DNA from: G963691885 sp963691885
GTDB taxonomy: Bacteria > Pseudomonadota > Alphaproteobacteria > UBA8366 > Aestuariispiraceae
Assembly (NCBI GenBank): GCA_963691885.1
Contig: OY829843.1
Span: 4,774,001 to 4,838,000 of the forward strand
DNA: 64,000 nt
Reading direction: 5' to 3'
The position numbers and the translations under genes are program-made. The notes below the pieces were generated by a model. It had not been told where the DNA came from and ran no database searches. It saw only the letters and a list, made by a program, of their open reading frames with translations. How positions within the stretch are numbered: the stretch's first letter is position 1; every line of letters starts with the position of its first letter. Below, in pieces: positions 43,112 to 53,080 of this stretch.

Positions 43112-43185
43112 TGGGGGATCGTCTAACGGTAGGACAGCGGACTCTGACTCCGTCAATGTTGGTTCGAATCCAGCTCCCCCAGCCA
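43112..43185 (+). tRNA. tRNA-Gln (anticodon CUG)
   Basis: This 74-nt sequence folds as a cloverleaf. The acceptor TGGGGGA pairs with TCCCCCA, followed by encoded G-CCA. The D-arm includes AACGGTAGGAC. The anticodon stem CGGA/TCCG closes the seven-base loop CTCTGAC, giving anticodon CTG (Gln). The T-arm has GGTTCGAATCC. The 3' CCA is encoded. It stands alone between ppx/gppA and the dehydrogenase gene; no other tRNA was found in the window. Confidence 0.95.
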
Positions 43186-43348
43186 AAAACTGCACCTTTG
43201 CATTCATACTGCGTTCTCCTCTTAAAATTAGCTTTTCAACGCGCTCATTTCAGGTCACAGAGGAATGTGGCTTTGGGTCTTGCGCAGCCAACCCGGCCTT
43301 CAGTCTAAACATGGCGTTTGGGCCATTCGTGAACAGGGTAAAAGTGGC

Positions 43349-44452
43349 ATGAGTATTCCCGACAAAATGCGCGCTGTCGTCCTCACGGGACATGGAGGAC
43401 TGGATAAGCTGGTCTATCGCGAGGACTGGCCGACCCCTCAACCCGGCCCAGAAGAAGTCCTTGTGCGGGTCGGTGCCTGTGGCCTGAATAATACGGATAT
43501 CAACACCCGTACCGCCTGGTATTCCAAGGCCGTTCAGGACGGTATATCGGACAAGGGCGGGACGCGGGGCTTCGCCGAAGCCGATACATCCGAGGGCAGC
43601 TGGAGCAGCCAGGAGATTACGTTTCCCCGTATTCAGGGTGCAGATGTTGCGGGCACCATCACAGCCTCGGGCGGAAAAGTCGATCCGAACCGGATTGGTG
43701 AACGGGTCATCATTGATCCCTGGCTGCATGCCCATGGCGAATGGCACCTGGCCGAGAACGCGGTCTACTTCGGATCGGAATGCGACGGCGGGTTTGCCGA
43801 ATATGTGGCGGTGCGTGCCAGCAATGCCGTCCGGATCACTTCAGACTTGAGTGACGCCGAACTGGCCACCTTTCCAACTGTTCTGACCACGGCCAAACAC
43901 CTTGTCTGGCGGGCAGCACCGCAGCCGGGCGAACGGGTTGTGATCGCAGGCGCATCTGGCGGGGTTGGCACCACGGCCATCCAACTCTGTCTGCTGCGGG
44001 GCGCAAAGGTCATCGGGATATCCACCAAGGCAAAAGAGGATCAGCTGCTGGCGCTCGGATGCAGTGCCGTTGTTGATCGAAACAGTCCGAAACTCGAAAG
44101 CGACATTCAAAAAGCGGCGGGCGGTCCGGTTGATGTTGCCCTGGACGTTGTCGGCGGCACCCTCTTCGCGCCGTTGGTCGGGGCGTTGCGGCAACGGGGT
44201 CGCTACTCATCCTCCGGGGCGATTGCCGGACCAATTGTCTCCTTTGATTTGCGTCAGCTGATCTATAAGGACCTGCAGTTTACCGGCGCAACGATCACCC
44301 CGCCGGGTCTCTTCGCACGGGCCTGTCGATTGATCGAGACCGGCCAACTGACGCCACAACTTGCCGCCACATTTCCCCTACAAGAACTGGCCGCAGCACA
44401 GGAAGAATTCATCGCCAAACGTCATGTGGGCAATATCGTTGTAACACCCTGA
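43349..44452 (+). CDS. Zinc-type alcohol dehydrogenase / quinone oxidoreductase family
   Basis: This 367-residue medium-chain dehydrogenase has an N-terminal GroES-like domain (GACGLNNTDINTRTAWYSK) and a Rossmann domain with GASGGVGTTAIQLC, which binds NAD(P)H. It lacks the structural-zinc four-Cys loop, so it is closer to the quinone oxidoreductase group. The ATG at 43349 is preferred over an upstream open start because MSIPDKMRAVVLTGHGG is the canonical beginning. It is followed after 25 bp by an enolase-superfamily gene on the same strand, so the two are probably an operon. Confidence 0.85.
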   Translation: MSIPDKMRAVVLTGHGGLDKLVYREDWPTPQPGPEEVLVRVGACGLNNTDINTRTAWYSKAVQDGISDKGGTRGFAEADTSEGSWSSQEITFPRIQGADVAGTITASGGKVDPNRIGERVIIDPWLHAHGEWHLAENAVYFGSECDGGFAEYVAVRASNAVRITSDLSDAELATFPTVLTTAKHLVWRAAPQPGERVVIAGASGGVGTTAIQLCLLRGAKVIGISTKAKEDQLLALGCSAVVDRNSPKLESDIQKAAGGPVDVALDVVGGTLFAPLVGALRQRGRYSSSGAIAGPIVSFDLRQLIYKDLQFTGATITPPGLFARACRLIETGQLTPQLAATFPLQELAAAQEEFIAKRHVGNIVVTP

Positions 44453-44477
44453 TAGCATCTCCACGAAAGGTACGATC

Positions 44478-45596
44478 ATGAAAATTACCGGTATTCGTGT
44501 CTTCAAACTCGGCCTGCCCTATATCGGGGGGGCCTATCGCTGGGGCGCGGGGAACGCCATCGAAACAGCAATGACATCGGTCGTGGTAATCGATACTGAT
44601 GCGGGGATTTCCGGCTGTGGCGAGTTTTGCCCCTGCGGCGAAAATTATATGGAGGCCCATAGCGAAGGCACTGAAGCCGCCGCCCGCCTGCTCGCCCCGA
44701 AGCTGCTGGGTGAAGATCCCAGGCAGGTTGCCAGGATCGAACAGATCATGGATCACACGATCCACGGTCACGGATATGCCAAGGCGCCGTTTGATGCCGC
44801 CTGCTGGGATATCCTCGGAAAGTCGCTGGATGTCCCGGTCTGGCTGCTGTTGGGCGGTAAACTGACCGATGGTGCACCGCTTTATCAGGTAATCCCGCAG
44901 AAACCACGGGCCGAAACAATTGCCGGGCTGGAGGCATTTCGCGCAGAGGGCTACCGCCAGTTCCAGATAAAGGTAGGCGGCGATTGGGCCCAGGACATTG
45001 AACGGATCCGTGCGGCCGTCCCCCTTCTCAAACCGGGTGAAAAGGCCATGGCCGATGCCAATCAGGGCTGGCGTGTTGACGACGCCCTGCGTGTTGCCCG
45101 TGCAACGCGGGATCTTGACTACATCATGGAGCAACCCTGCCAGACTTACGACGAGTGTCAACAGGTCAGGATGCGAACGGACCTGCCAATGAAGCTGGAT
45201 GAATGCATAACCGATATGGGCATGTGCCATCGCGTCGTCGAAGACAAAGGCGCGGATATGGTCTGCCTCAAGATCTCGAAACAGGGCGGCCTTTCGAAGG
45301 CCCGCCGGATGCGGGACTACCTGGTTGACCGACGTATCCCGGTGATCGCGGAAGACACCTGGGGCGGCGAGATTGTGACCGCCACCCTCGCCCATTTCGC
45401 GGCGTCCACCCCGTCAGAGTTTTTGATCAACACCACAGATCTGCACAATTACGTCACAGAACGCACAGCGCATCCAGGGCCGGAGGTGCGTCAGGGGCGC
45501 ATGTATGTCTCGGATGCACCGGGCCTCGGCGTCGAACCGGATTTTGAAAGCCTTGGTCAACCGGTCGCACAGTATGGACCCGCTGCAACACCTTAA
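44478..45596 (+). CDS. Enolase-superfamily dehydratase/epimerase (hydroxyproline-type)
   Basis: This 372-residue mandelate-racemase/muconate-lactonizing-type enzyme has catalytic features YRQFQIKVGGD (general base Lys on strand 2) and ADANQGW (first metal Asp). MEQPC gives the second metal Glu and LDECITD the third acidic ligand, and a final Lys lies in VCLKISKQGG. The C-P-C-G-E-N loop near residue 52 and the second Lys of KISK fit the group acting on hydroxyproline or its betaine. The exact substrate is not resolved by reading. Betaine catabolism would suit a marine context. It follows the dehydrogenase gene closely. Confidence 0.8.
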   Translation: MKITGIRVFKLGLPYIGGAYRWGAGNAIETAMTSVVVIDTDAGISGCGEFCPCGENYMEAHSEGTEAAARLLAPKLLGEDPRQVARIEQIMDHTIHGHGYAKAPFDAACWDILGKSLDVPVWLLLGGKLTDGAPLYQVIPQKPRAETIAGLEAFRAEGYRQFQIKVGGDWAQDIERIRAAVPLLKPGEKAMADANQGWRVDDALRVARATRDLDYIMEQPCQTYDECQQVRMRTDLPMKLDECITDMGMCHRVVEDKGADMVCLKISKQGGLSKARRMRDYLVDRRIPVIAEDTWGGEIVTATLAHFAASTPSEFLINTTDLHNYVTERTAHPGPEVRQGRMYVSDAPGLGVEPDFESLGQPVAQYGPAATP

Positions 45597-45627
45597 TCCG
45601 GGTTACAGCGGGTTCCACCCACCCGTC

Positions 45628-46704
45628 TTACGCTGTGACCGCGCGATGTGGACGCAGTTTTTCCACCTGATCCCCATAACTTGTTTCCAGCACCCCGGCT
45701 GCGAAGTCATGCGGAAAGCCCATGGTAATTGCGGAAATCGCATTCAACCGCTGCATCTGTTCCTCAGACAGGGTGACATTGATGCAATCCATGTTTTCGG
45801 TGAGCTGCGCCACAGACCGCGCACCGATAATCGGGATGACAGGGACCTGGAAGGGTTGCTGACGCATCCAGGCGAGCGCCACCTGATGGGGCAGGCATTC
45901 CAGATCCCACGCGGTGTCGTATACGGCCTGTGCGATCGCCAGTGCCCTGTTCGTATCGATCCCCATCATCGTACCAAATCCCGGCGCGACCCTGAAACGG
46001 GAACTTTCATCCGCTTGTTTAGCCTTGTCGGTCTGCTGTTCCAGGTATTTTCCGGTCAACGCACCGCCGGCCAACGGGCTCCAGGCACAAATTGCAAGGT
46101 CCAGGGCCTCAGCCATCGGGATCAATTCCCGCTCTGATGTCCGTTCGATCAGATTATACTGCACCTGTATTCCGGCAAACGCGGTCCAGTCTCGCCACTC
46201 CGCCAAGGTATTGGCCCGGGACACCCACCATGCAGGCGCGTCCGAGATTCCGACATACAGGATTTTACCGGCGCGAACGGCGTCATCAAGCGCACGCATC
46301 ACCTCTTCAGCCGGTGTATATTTGTCGCGAATATGCACCCAATAGATGTCGATATAGTCCGTACCCAAGCGCCGTAAGCTCTCGTCGATGGACTCCCTTA
46401 GGTTCTTTCTTTGAGAGCCACCCGAATTCGGATCCCCGGAACCCCGTGCAAGCGTATATTTTGTCGAAAGGACAATCCGCCCACGCCGCGCCCCCATCGC
46501 GGCGCCAAGAAACGCCTCGCTCTCACCATTGGTATAGACATTCGCAGTATCAACAAAGTTTCCACCGCGATCCAGAAACGCATCAAGGATGGCCTCGCTC
46601 TCTTTTTGTGGTGCGCCCCAATTCCAGGCTTCCCCAAATGTCATGGTCCCCAGAGCAAGCTCTGATATCCGCAGACCAGACCGGCCAAAAAAACGATAAT
46701 TCAC
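45628..46704 (-). CDS. Aldo/keto reductase
   Basis: This 358-residue NADPH-dependent reductase of the aldo/keto reductase superfamily (Tas/YghZ group) has the catalytic tetrad as DTANVY (Asp, Tyr), VLSTKYT (Lys) and YWVHIRD (His). Late motifs PVIPIIGARSVAQLTENM match the cofactor site. It converges on the enolase-superfamily gene. Substrate is unknown; these enzymes act on many aldehydes and sugars. Confidence 0.92.
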   Translation of the reverse strand: MNYRFFGRSGLRISELALGTMTFGEAWNWGAPQKESEAILDAFLDRGGNFVDTANVYTNGESEAFLGAAMGARRGRIVLSTKYTLARGSGDPNSGGSQRKNLRESIDESLRRLGTDYIDIYWVHIRDKYTPAEEVMRALDDAVRAGKILYVGISDAPAWWVSRANTLAEWRDWTAFAGIQVQYNLIERTSERELIPMAEALDLAICAWSPLAGGALTGKYLEQQTDKAKQADESSRFRVAPGFGTMMGIDTNRALAIAQAVYDTAWDLECLPHQVALAWMRQQPFQVPVIPIIGARSVAQLTENMDCINVTLSEEQMQRLNAISAITMGFPHDFAAGVLETSYGDQVEKLRPHRAVTA

Positions 46705-46857
46705 AATTCATCTCCCAAATCAGATCGCACGTTCAGGAAAATTATGCCTGAACATTTCCCATAGCGTTGATCTAGGGGCCAAGACTGGCGTCAATTAGTA
46801 CCGAAATGGCGAACATAATGACTCAATTTATGAGACAATCTTGTTTATAGGCGTCGC

Positions 46858-47787
46858 TTAAGGGACACGACACTCAGCCCTGACCGCTTCTATGATGTGA
46901 TCGACAAGCAATTGAACCCGTTGCAGCCGAGGACCCCGCCCCGCAAAACAGACATGGACCGGAATTTTCGGCATCCGGAACCCGCGCAGCCCGACAACTA
47001 GACGCCTTGTGCGCAAGGACTCCTCAACCAGATAAAATGGCAAAGGTGCTATACCGGCACCGGCATTTACAAGATCAGCCACGCCTTCGACTGAATCCAC
47101 AACAAGCGTCGCAGGTTCTGGTACGTGAACATGTATTTTGCCCTCGTTTTCAAATTGCCACCTGAGTAAAGTTCGACTGCCGGGAACGCGAAAACCAACG
47201 CTGGGCAGTTCAACCATTTCCGCGATTGTCGTGAGCTCAGCACCGGCGGACAGAAACTCGACCGGCACCGCCAGAACCAGATCCAGTTCAACTACCTTCC
47301 GCGATATAATCGCACTGTCCGGCAACACACCTTGCCGGATGGAAAAATCGAGGCCCTCCTGGACTAGATCATCAATCGCTTCGGCGACGACAACCTCTAC
47401 CCTGACACCCGGGTTCTGACGTTGAAACGCGGGTAAGCAGGGCAAAACGTACCGGCGCGCGAATGCCTGGCTGACCGAAAACCGGACAACTCCGGCGGGC
47501 TGCGTGCCGCTGGTTCCGGCCTCGGACAGGGCATCACTGAGCGTTTCAACGGAGGGCCTAATCCGCTTCAGAAGTTGGCGTCCCTCCTCGGTCAAGAGGA
47601 CCGCACGTGTGGTCCGCTGGAACAACGAAACACCTAACGTGGTTTCAACCTGCTGAATAATACGGCTGATGCCGGCACGTGGCATATTCATCTGCCGCCC
47701 TGCAGCAGAGAAACTGCCCAGTGTCGCCACGCGTTCAAAACACTTCAATGCCCGCAGGCTGACACGGTCAAATGCTTCATCACTCAT
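46858..47787 (-). CDS. LysR-family regulator
   Basis: This 309-residue regulator has an HTH at residues 8-66 (FSAAGRQMNMPRAGISRIIQQVE) and an effector domain with GVVRFSVSQAFARRYVLPCLP, typical of the LysR subgroup near DmlR/PtxR. It lies 153 bp from the aldo/keto reductase on the same strand and may control it, but the neighbour is not divergent. The effector is unknown. Confidence 0.9.
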   Translation of the reverse strand: MSDEAFDRVSLRALKCFERVATLGSFSAAGRQMNMPRAGISRIIQQVETTLGVSLFQRTTRAVLLTEEGRQLLKRIRPSVETLSDALSEAGTSGTQPAGVVRFSVSQAFARRYVLPCLPAFQRQNPGVRVEVVVAEAIDDLVQEGLDFSIRQGVLPDSAIISRKVVELDLVLAVPVEFLSAGAELTTIAEMVELPSVGFRVPGSRTLLRWQFENEGKIHVHVPEPATLVVDSVEGVADLVNAGAGIAPLPFYLVEESLRTRRLVVGLRGFRMPKIPVHVCFAGRGPRLQRVQLLVDHIIEAVRAECRVP

Positions 47788-47948
47788 GACAATAATACGT
47801 CTATTGTTACGATTTAGAAGACAACATTAGCCCGTTATTGCATGGATGAAAGGGGGTAGCCCAAGTTTTCGTACCAGCCGCGCTGGCGTAGCCCAAAGCA
47901 TCCTCCAACAGGAAGGGTCCGTTTCACCCAAGCCAACGATACAGAATC

Positions 47949-49298
47949 TTACGATGCATCTGCCGTCATTTGGGGCAGACCAAGCTTATCGCACAGACCA
48001 TCAAGGGTTTGGTCGACCAAGATGTTCCACCGGTCCGCATCAAAGAAACGCAAGAGAGGCTCTATCGGGATGCCTGATGCCCTGGCCTTTTCCTGCGCCT
48101 CACGCGGTATCGCGTAGTAATCCCCAAACCACTCATAGACGACGGACGCGCCGATATCGATGACCTCGACCGGGATCTGGCTGAGCTGGTTTCCGCCACG
48201 CCGGAACGGGCGATAGGAGTCGTTACCGAAATCCTCCCCCAATATGCAGCGCTTAAAATCGCAGGAATCACAGTTTTTACCGTTTTCAACGACCGCGTTT
48301 CGAACAAGCGCCGCATGAGCCGTGTGCCATAGTGTCGAAATTGACTGATCGTGAATATTACCAATCGGAAAGTTACCACAAAGATTGAAACGCCCATCCG
48401 GTCGAATATGGGCCATCTTGAAGGGGGCAGCACAGGTGCTCGGCAATCCAAACCCGGTACCCTTCGCGCTGGAGTACCCAGGGCTCCAGCCAAGCGCTTC
48501 CGGGTTACGGCGTTCCGTCTTTGCCTGCACCAGCGCAACTTTGTCGACCAGTTCCGGTATGGTACTGAAAGGGCCGGTCACCAGCATTTTCATGTCAGTT
48601 AGAAGCACGTGGTCGATGACCTGCTCCAGCATATCGGCCACTTCCGAGACGCTGTTTTCCAGGCTCTGGGACTCAAGAGAAGGGTCTTCCAACCGGACAG
48701 CCATGGGGATGATGTTGAGCATATGCATCTGCTCCGCTTCCCAAAAATCAGCCGTCTCAACCAATTCGCCCAGATTTTTCTGCATCAGGACATTGTTGAT
48801 CATGAAAACCGTATCAGTGCCCAGAAATGCCTGCCGCAGATCCCTGATCCGCTGGGTTGCCCTCTCCCAATCCGCGCGTTGCCGGATCCATTCATAGGTT
48901 TCCTTCCGGATCCCGTCGAAGGAAATGGTGATGTGTTCAACCTCGGCTTCCACCATCGCGTCAATGACACGGGGCGTCATCAATGTCCCGTTGGTCGTCA
49001 TCTTCAGACGCAAGCCCAGGCCCCTCAACCCCCGCAAAAACCGAATTATCTCGGGATGGGCCGTCGGCTCATAGGCCGTGCCAAGCATGACCTCTGTTCC
49101 CTCAGGTAGTTCGGCAAGCCGATCCAGGGCCTTGTCTATATCAAGCCGTTTCTTGGAGGGCTTGATATAATTCATGTGGCACATTATGCAGCGCAGATTG
49201 CAGGTCTCGATAGGTTCTACGACCAGAAAATCCGGAAACGCCTGTGTCCTGTCGGCCCAGACCGACCGAGCATGATCCAGCTCATATTGCACGTCCAT
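47949..49298 (-). CDS. Radical SAM/SPASM protein of the glycan cluster
   Basis: This 449-residue iron-sulfur enzyme has the radical SAM cluster motif C-N-L-R-C-I-M-C at Cys33, 37 and 40. The barrel carries GTAYEPTAHPEIIRF (GE-like motif region) and ITISFDG. The C-terminal SPASM-type part has CAAPFKMAHIRPDGRFNLCGN, NCDSCDFKRC, and more cysteines for one or two extra clusters. Such proteins modify peptides, sugars or lipids by radical chemistry. The precise substrate is not clear. It is the first of four radical SAM proteins in the 47.9-64.0 kb cluster. Confidence 0.88.
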   Translation of the reverse strand: MDVQYELDHARSVWADRTQAFPDFLVVEPIETCNLRCIMCHMNYIKPSKKRLDIDKALDRLAELPEGTEVMLGTAYEPTAHPEIIRFLRGLRGLGLRLKMTTNGTLMTPRVIDAMVEAEVEHITISFDGIRKETYEWIRQRADWERATQRIRDLRQAFLGTDTVFMINNVLMQKNLGELVETADFWEAEQMHMLNIIPMAVRLEDPSLESQSLENSVSEVADMLEQVIDHVLLTDMKMLVTGPFSTIPELVDKVALVQAKTERRNPEALGWSPGYSSAKGTGFGLPSTCAAPFKMAHIRPDGRFNLCGNFPIGNIHDQSISTLWHTAHAALVRNAVVENGKNCDSCDFKRCILGEDFGNDSYRPFRRGGNQLSQIPVEVIDIGASVVYEWFGDYYAIPREAQEKARASGIPIEPLLRFFDADRWNILVDQTLDGLCDKLGLPQMTADAS

Positions 49299-49439
49299 CT
49301 TCGCGCCCTTCGTGCCACGGCAAGTTCAAGATTCAAATCAGAACCTCAAAATTGACGATTCTCTTATGAAAAGCACTCGGGAATTTCGCGGAAACCGATC
49401 GAGTCTGGATGTGCCGGAACACTGTTCGATCAATCCACG

Positions 49440-51044
49440 CTACTTTGTCGAAATCCGTTCTTCAGTAAACGGTGTGTAAGTGCCTTTGGCCCTCAGGTAG
49501 TCTGCCACAACAATTTCCAGCGAGGGCCCAAAATCATACGCATCTATCGCCTGCTCTGCGAAGGCAGAGTATCCATCGCCGCCCGAGCGCAGGTAGTTGT
49601 TTGTTACCACACCATAAACTGCGTCCGGATCAAGGGGGGTCGTACCGCCATCCGGTCCTACAACAATCGCCTCAACAATCCTTGAGCCAGCGGGTGCTGC
49701 GGGATCCCAGACATAGTGCAAACCGGATACCTGAGGAAAGCGACCGGCGCCTTCTTCCACTTTTCCAACACCGTTTTCCAGTGCCGCCAGAATGCCGGAA
49801 CCGGCTATTCTGAGAGTGGCAAGGGTGTTTTGGAACGGTAAGACGGTCAGAACCTCACCCATTGTGATATCGCCAGCGTCGATCGAGGCCCGCAATCCGC
49901 CGCCATTCTGAATGGCGATCTGAACCCCTTGATCTCGGGTCTGGGCCAGCATGGCATCTGTAACAAGGTTGCCCATGGAACACTCGCCAGCCCGACAGAC
50001 ATCTCGCGAGCCGACGATCTCTACACTCGTCTTGGCAACGAAGCGTGCTTTGAGTTCCTCAATAGGGCCTGCCAGTTCCGCAACCCGGGCCGCAATTGTT
50101 GCATTCGGTACCACGGAGGAATCCAGAAGGATCGTGTCGCCCTCGGCCGCGGTGACGATGCCGGATTCATCAAAGGTCAGTTTCAAATGACCGACAAATT
50201 TTGAATAGGCATAGGCCTGAACGACCGGAACTTTTACCGCTTTGGCCCCCTCTATCATCAAAGGGTAAGGAATGCCCCCCTCAATCGTGTTCGAGAACAG
50301 CGTGTGCGAATGCCCACCTATCACCGCATCAAGTCCTGCGACTTTTTCGGCAATCTCCTTATCCTTCGTAAGCCCCACATGGTTAAGCGCAATAATCTTG
50401 TCGATGCCTTGTGCCTCCAGCGCGGCCACCTGATCTGACAGACTCGTAACCTCATCAGAGAATTGAATGTCAGCTCCCGGCGATGAGGTTTCAGCCGTAT
50501 CAACGGCAAGGGCTGACAGGAGGGCTACCCGTTCGCCACCAACATTAAGGACCAGATGGGGAACGACCTTCCCATCAAGAACAGACCCGGCGGTCGCACC
50601 AATATTGCCCGAAACGATCGGGAAATCCGCCTTTTCGACGAAACGGGCAAGATTTCCCGGACCGTCGTCAAACTCATGATTGCCGACCGCCATTGCATCA
50701 AACCCGATCATATTCATGAATTCGACCTCAACGTCCCCCTTATAGGTCGTGTACATCAGGGAACCCTGAAACTGATCCCCCGCGTCCAGAACGATGACAT
50801 TCTCACCGGCTGCAACCAACCGATCACGAAGTTCGTTGATCTTGGTCGCAACCCTCGCCACACCGCCAAAGCATTCACCCGCGACATCATCTTCGGCAGA
50901 GCACGTGCTGTCATATTTGTTAATTGGCTCTATTCGGCTGTGCAGATCATTGATGTGAAGAATATGGAGCTGATAATCGGCCAAACTGGCCTTTGCCAAC
51001 CCGATCGAAATGAGGACGGTAAAAACTGCGGTCGTTGACTTCAT
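49440..51044 (-). CDS. Periplasmic 5'-nucleotidase / UshA-like metallophosphoesterase
   Basis: This 534-residue secreted enzyme has a Sec signal peptide (about residues 1-22). The N-terminal calcineurin-like domain has HINDLHSRIEP, DAGDQFQG, AVGNHEFDDG, ALNHVG and IGGHSHTLF as metal ligands. A C-terminal substrate domain (about 330-534) has AIQNGGGLRASIDAGDI. It removes phosphate from nucleotides or sugar nucleotides outside the cytoplasm. It is divergent from the acyltransferase gene across about 300 bp. It could be unrelated to the glycan genes and simply sit beside them. Confidence 0.92.
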   Translation of the reverse strand: MKSTTAVFTVLISIGLAKASLADYQLHILHINDLHSRIEPINKYDSTCSAEDDVAGECFGGVARVATKINELRDRLVAAGENVIVLDAGDQFQGSLMYTTYKGDVEVEFMNMIGFDAMAVGNHEFDDGPGNLARFVEKADFPIVSGNIGATAGSVLDGKVVPHLVLNVGGERVALLSALAVDTAETSSPGADIQFSDEVTSLSDQVAALEAQGIDKIIALNHVGLTKDKEIAEKVAGLDAVIGGHSHTLFSNTIEGGIPYPLMIEGAKAVKVPVVQAYAYSKFVGHLKLTFDESGIVTAAEGDTILLDSSVVPNATIAARVAELAGPIEELKARFVAKTSVEIVGSRDVCRAGECSMGNLVTDAMLAQTRDQGVQIAIQNGGGLRASIDAGDITMGEVLTVLPFQNTLATLRIAGSGILAALENGVGKVEEGAGRFPQVSGLHYVWDPAAPAGSRIVEAIVVGPDGGTTPLDPDAVYGVVTNNYLRSGGDGYSAFAEQAIDAYDFGPSLEIVVADYLRAKGTYTPFTEERISTK

Positions 51045-51347
51045 CTGCTACTCCATTGAGTTCCAATCATACCGAACAGTCTAGTTTGATTTAAAATCTG
51101 TTTTCAACCGGTCTCGTCGCCCGAAAACATGGTCCTGAACCTCCTGGAATTTGGCCTCTCGCCTGCCCATACTGTGCCATGGCAGTCAATGGGTAAGATT
51201 GGATTCTTCGTAAGTGCCCATGCGCCAAACCGTTGCAATTATTGTAGATTCTCCACATTCTAGTCTTTGGATATATCTCGATGATTTCGGCAGGTGCGGT
51301 CCCACGCACCACAAGATCAGCAACAGCGTGTCGACAAGGCGACCAGG
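51045..51347. other. Divergent intergenic region upstream of the glycan genes
   Basis: This region of 303 bases lies between the 5'-nucleotidase and acyltransferase starts. It contains the 10-bp palindrome TGCCATGGCA at 51175-51184 and an AT-rich patch near 51080-51100. I found no gene, RNA structure or strong promoter motif. Confidence 0.4.
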
Positions 51348-51917
51348 ATGACCAACAGCGCAGCGCAAAGCCTGAAACATATCGGTGAAGACAGTGTCTT
51401 GCACCCGGATGTCGACATCGTGTCGGCAGAAAAGATTTGGATCGGCAGTGGTGTAACAATTGAACGCGGCGTCCTGATCGATGCAACCTACGGACAGGAA
51501 ATCGTCATTGGCAACGGTGTCACGATAAAACGCTATTCGTCTCTGATCGCTTCGGGCAGCGAGTTCGAAGACGGGTATATCCGCATCGGAGAACGGACGC
51601 ATATTGGCATGTATAACCTCTTGGCCGGCCATGCCGGGCTGAAAATTGGTGCCGATGTCCTGTGCGGTCCCTATGTTTCCGTCAACGGATACGCCCACAA
51701 TTTTTCAAATGATGACATTCCAATCAATGGTCAGGGCGGGGTGGCAAAACAGATCGAGATCTTACACAATACCTATGTTGCCACCCGATCAACCATCCTA
51801 GCAGGGCCGATTGGGCCAGGTGCGGTTATTGGCGCGCACAGTCTGGTTACCGATCCTGTAGAACCAAACTCGATCGTCCATGGTGTGCCCGCCAAACACG
51901 TTAGGTTTAGGAATTAA
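51348..51917 (+). CDS. Left-handed beta-helix acyltransferase
   Basis: This 189-residue hexapeptide-repeat protein has repeats such as IGSGVTIERGVLID, IVIGNGVTIKRYSSL, IGERTHIGMYNLL and IGADVLCGPYVSV. It ends with the typical TILAGPIGPGAVIGAHSLV and IVHGVPAKHVRFRN. The family O- or N-acylates sugars, often in LPS or sialic-acid-like nonulosonate synthesis. The acceptor is unknown. ATG 51348 is the first good start; an upstream GTG-type extension is not homologous. The next gene, a radical SAM protein, starts 8 bp after the stop. Confidence 0.9.
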   Translation: MTNSAAQSLKHIGEDSVLHPDVDIVSAEKIWIGSGVTIERGVLIDATYGQEIVIGNGVTIKRYSSLIASGSEFEDGYIRIGERTHIGMYNLLAGHAGLKIGADVLCGPYVSVNGYAHNFSNDDIPINGQGGVAKQIEILHNTYVATRSTILAGPIGPGAVIGAHSLVTDPVEPNSIVHGVPAKHVRFRN

Positions 51918-51924
51918 TGCGGTT

Positions 51925-53061
51925 ATGACAGGCCAATATACAAGAGCTACAGACAACAAGGCCCTCAATGCACAAGAAAAGACTGACGGGAGGACTGTGC
52001 TGGCCTCTACCCCAATCCGTATCAGCATGAACATGACGGGCAAGTGCAACATAAGATGCATTTATTGCCATCTGACCTTTGCGAATTATTACACAAAAAG
52101 TGAATTGGATCTGGAACAGTTCAAGAGTCTGGATCCGTTTCTAAAGCGCTTGTCTCATCTGGTCTATTTCTCGTCAACCGAGCCTTTAATGGCACGACAC
52201 TTCGACGATATTTTAGACTACTCGACACATCATGACTGCGAAAAATACATCTCTACAAACGGCATTCTGTTGACGCGGGAACGTGCCGAAAATCTGGTGA
52301 AGGGCGAAATGGAATTTGTGACAATTTCATTTGGCGGCATGACAAAGGACTCGTTCAAGACCGCCCATCAGGTCGACGCGCTTGAAAAAGTGACTGACAA
52401 TATCCAGACGCTGAACGAAATCAAACAGGCGCATGGCGTTACCAAGCCACGCCTGCGTATCGTGTTTGTGACGTGGAAAGACAACGCCCATGAATTGCCG
52501 CTGGCCGTTCAATATGCCCATGATCACCAATGCTCGGAAGGGCTGAAAATCACCTTCCTAAAGGCATATGATGACAACCTCATTGACCAGATTGCCTATG
52601 ATCATCAACCCTATATCAACAAATACGTCGCCGAAGCCCAGGCACTGGGAAAAGAGCTCGGTGTGAAAGTTGAGTTTGATGGCGGCAATTTTGACGACAG
52701 TATGGAAGAAGTCGTCCACAGTTTTCACCGAAAATGTTTCGAACCCTGGGAACGGTTTCACATCGAGGCAGACGGAAAGGTCCGGACCTGCCCCGTTCCA
52801 ATCAACACCATTGTTGCAGGCGACCTGAACGAACAAACGCCGGAAGAAATCTGGAACGGCGAGGTCTATCAAATGTTTCGGGAGCGGACCAACACGGCAG
52901 ATCCACCAGACCCGTGCAAGCGGTGCACCCATAATTTTCACAAGGATTTCACGCGGCGGGACATATGGGACCAGCGCGACCTGGACCTTGGAATCTACAA
53001 CAGGCTGGAAGATCGAAACTATCTGAAACGCGGGAACAAAGGGGCCAAGAGGCGCCTCTGA
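51925..53061 (+). CDS. Radical SAM/SPASM protein
   Basis: This 378-residue radical SAM enzyme has Cys41, Cys45 and Cys48 (C-N-I-R-C-I-Y-C) binding the 4Fe-4S cluster. FSSTEPLMARHFDDIL and EFVTISFGG follow in the barrel. The C-terminal SPASM-like region has CFEPWERFHIEADGKVRTCP and PDPCKRCTHNF. It is encoded right after the hexapeptide acyltransferase on the same strand, which suggests a shared pathway, perhaps modification of an aminosugar. Start ATG 51925 is preferred; longer open frames reach into the preceding gene. Confidence 0.85.
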   Translation: MTGQYTRATDNKALNAQEKTDGRTVLASTPIRISMNMTGKCNIRCIYCHLTFANYYTKSELDLEQFKSLDPFLKRLSHLVYFSSTEPLMARHFDDILDYSTHHDCEKYISTNGILLTRERAENLVKGEMEFVTISFGGMTKDSFKTAHQVDALEKVTDNIQTLNEIKQAHGVTKPRLRIVFVTWKDNAHELPLAVQYAHDHQCSEGLKITFLKAYDDNLIDQIAYDHQPYINKYVAEAQALGKELGVKVEFDGGNFDDSMEEVVHSFHRKCFEPWERFHIEADGKVRTCPVPINTIVAGDLNEQTPEEIWNGEVYQMFRERTNTADPPDPCKRCTHNFHKDFTRRDIWDQRDLDLGIYNRLEDRNYLKRGNKGAKRRL

Positions 53062-53080
53062 CAATTCCTTTCAAACGGCG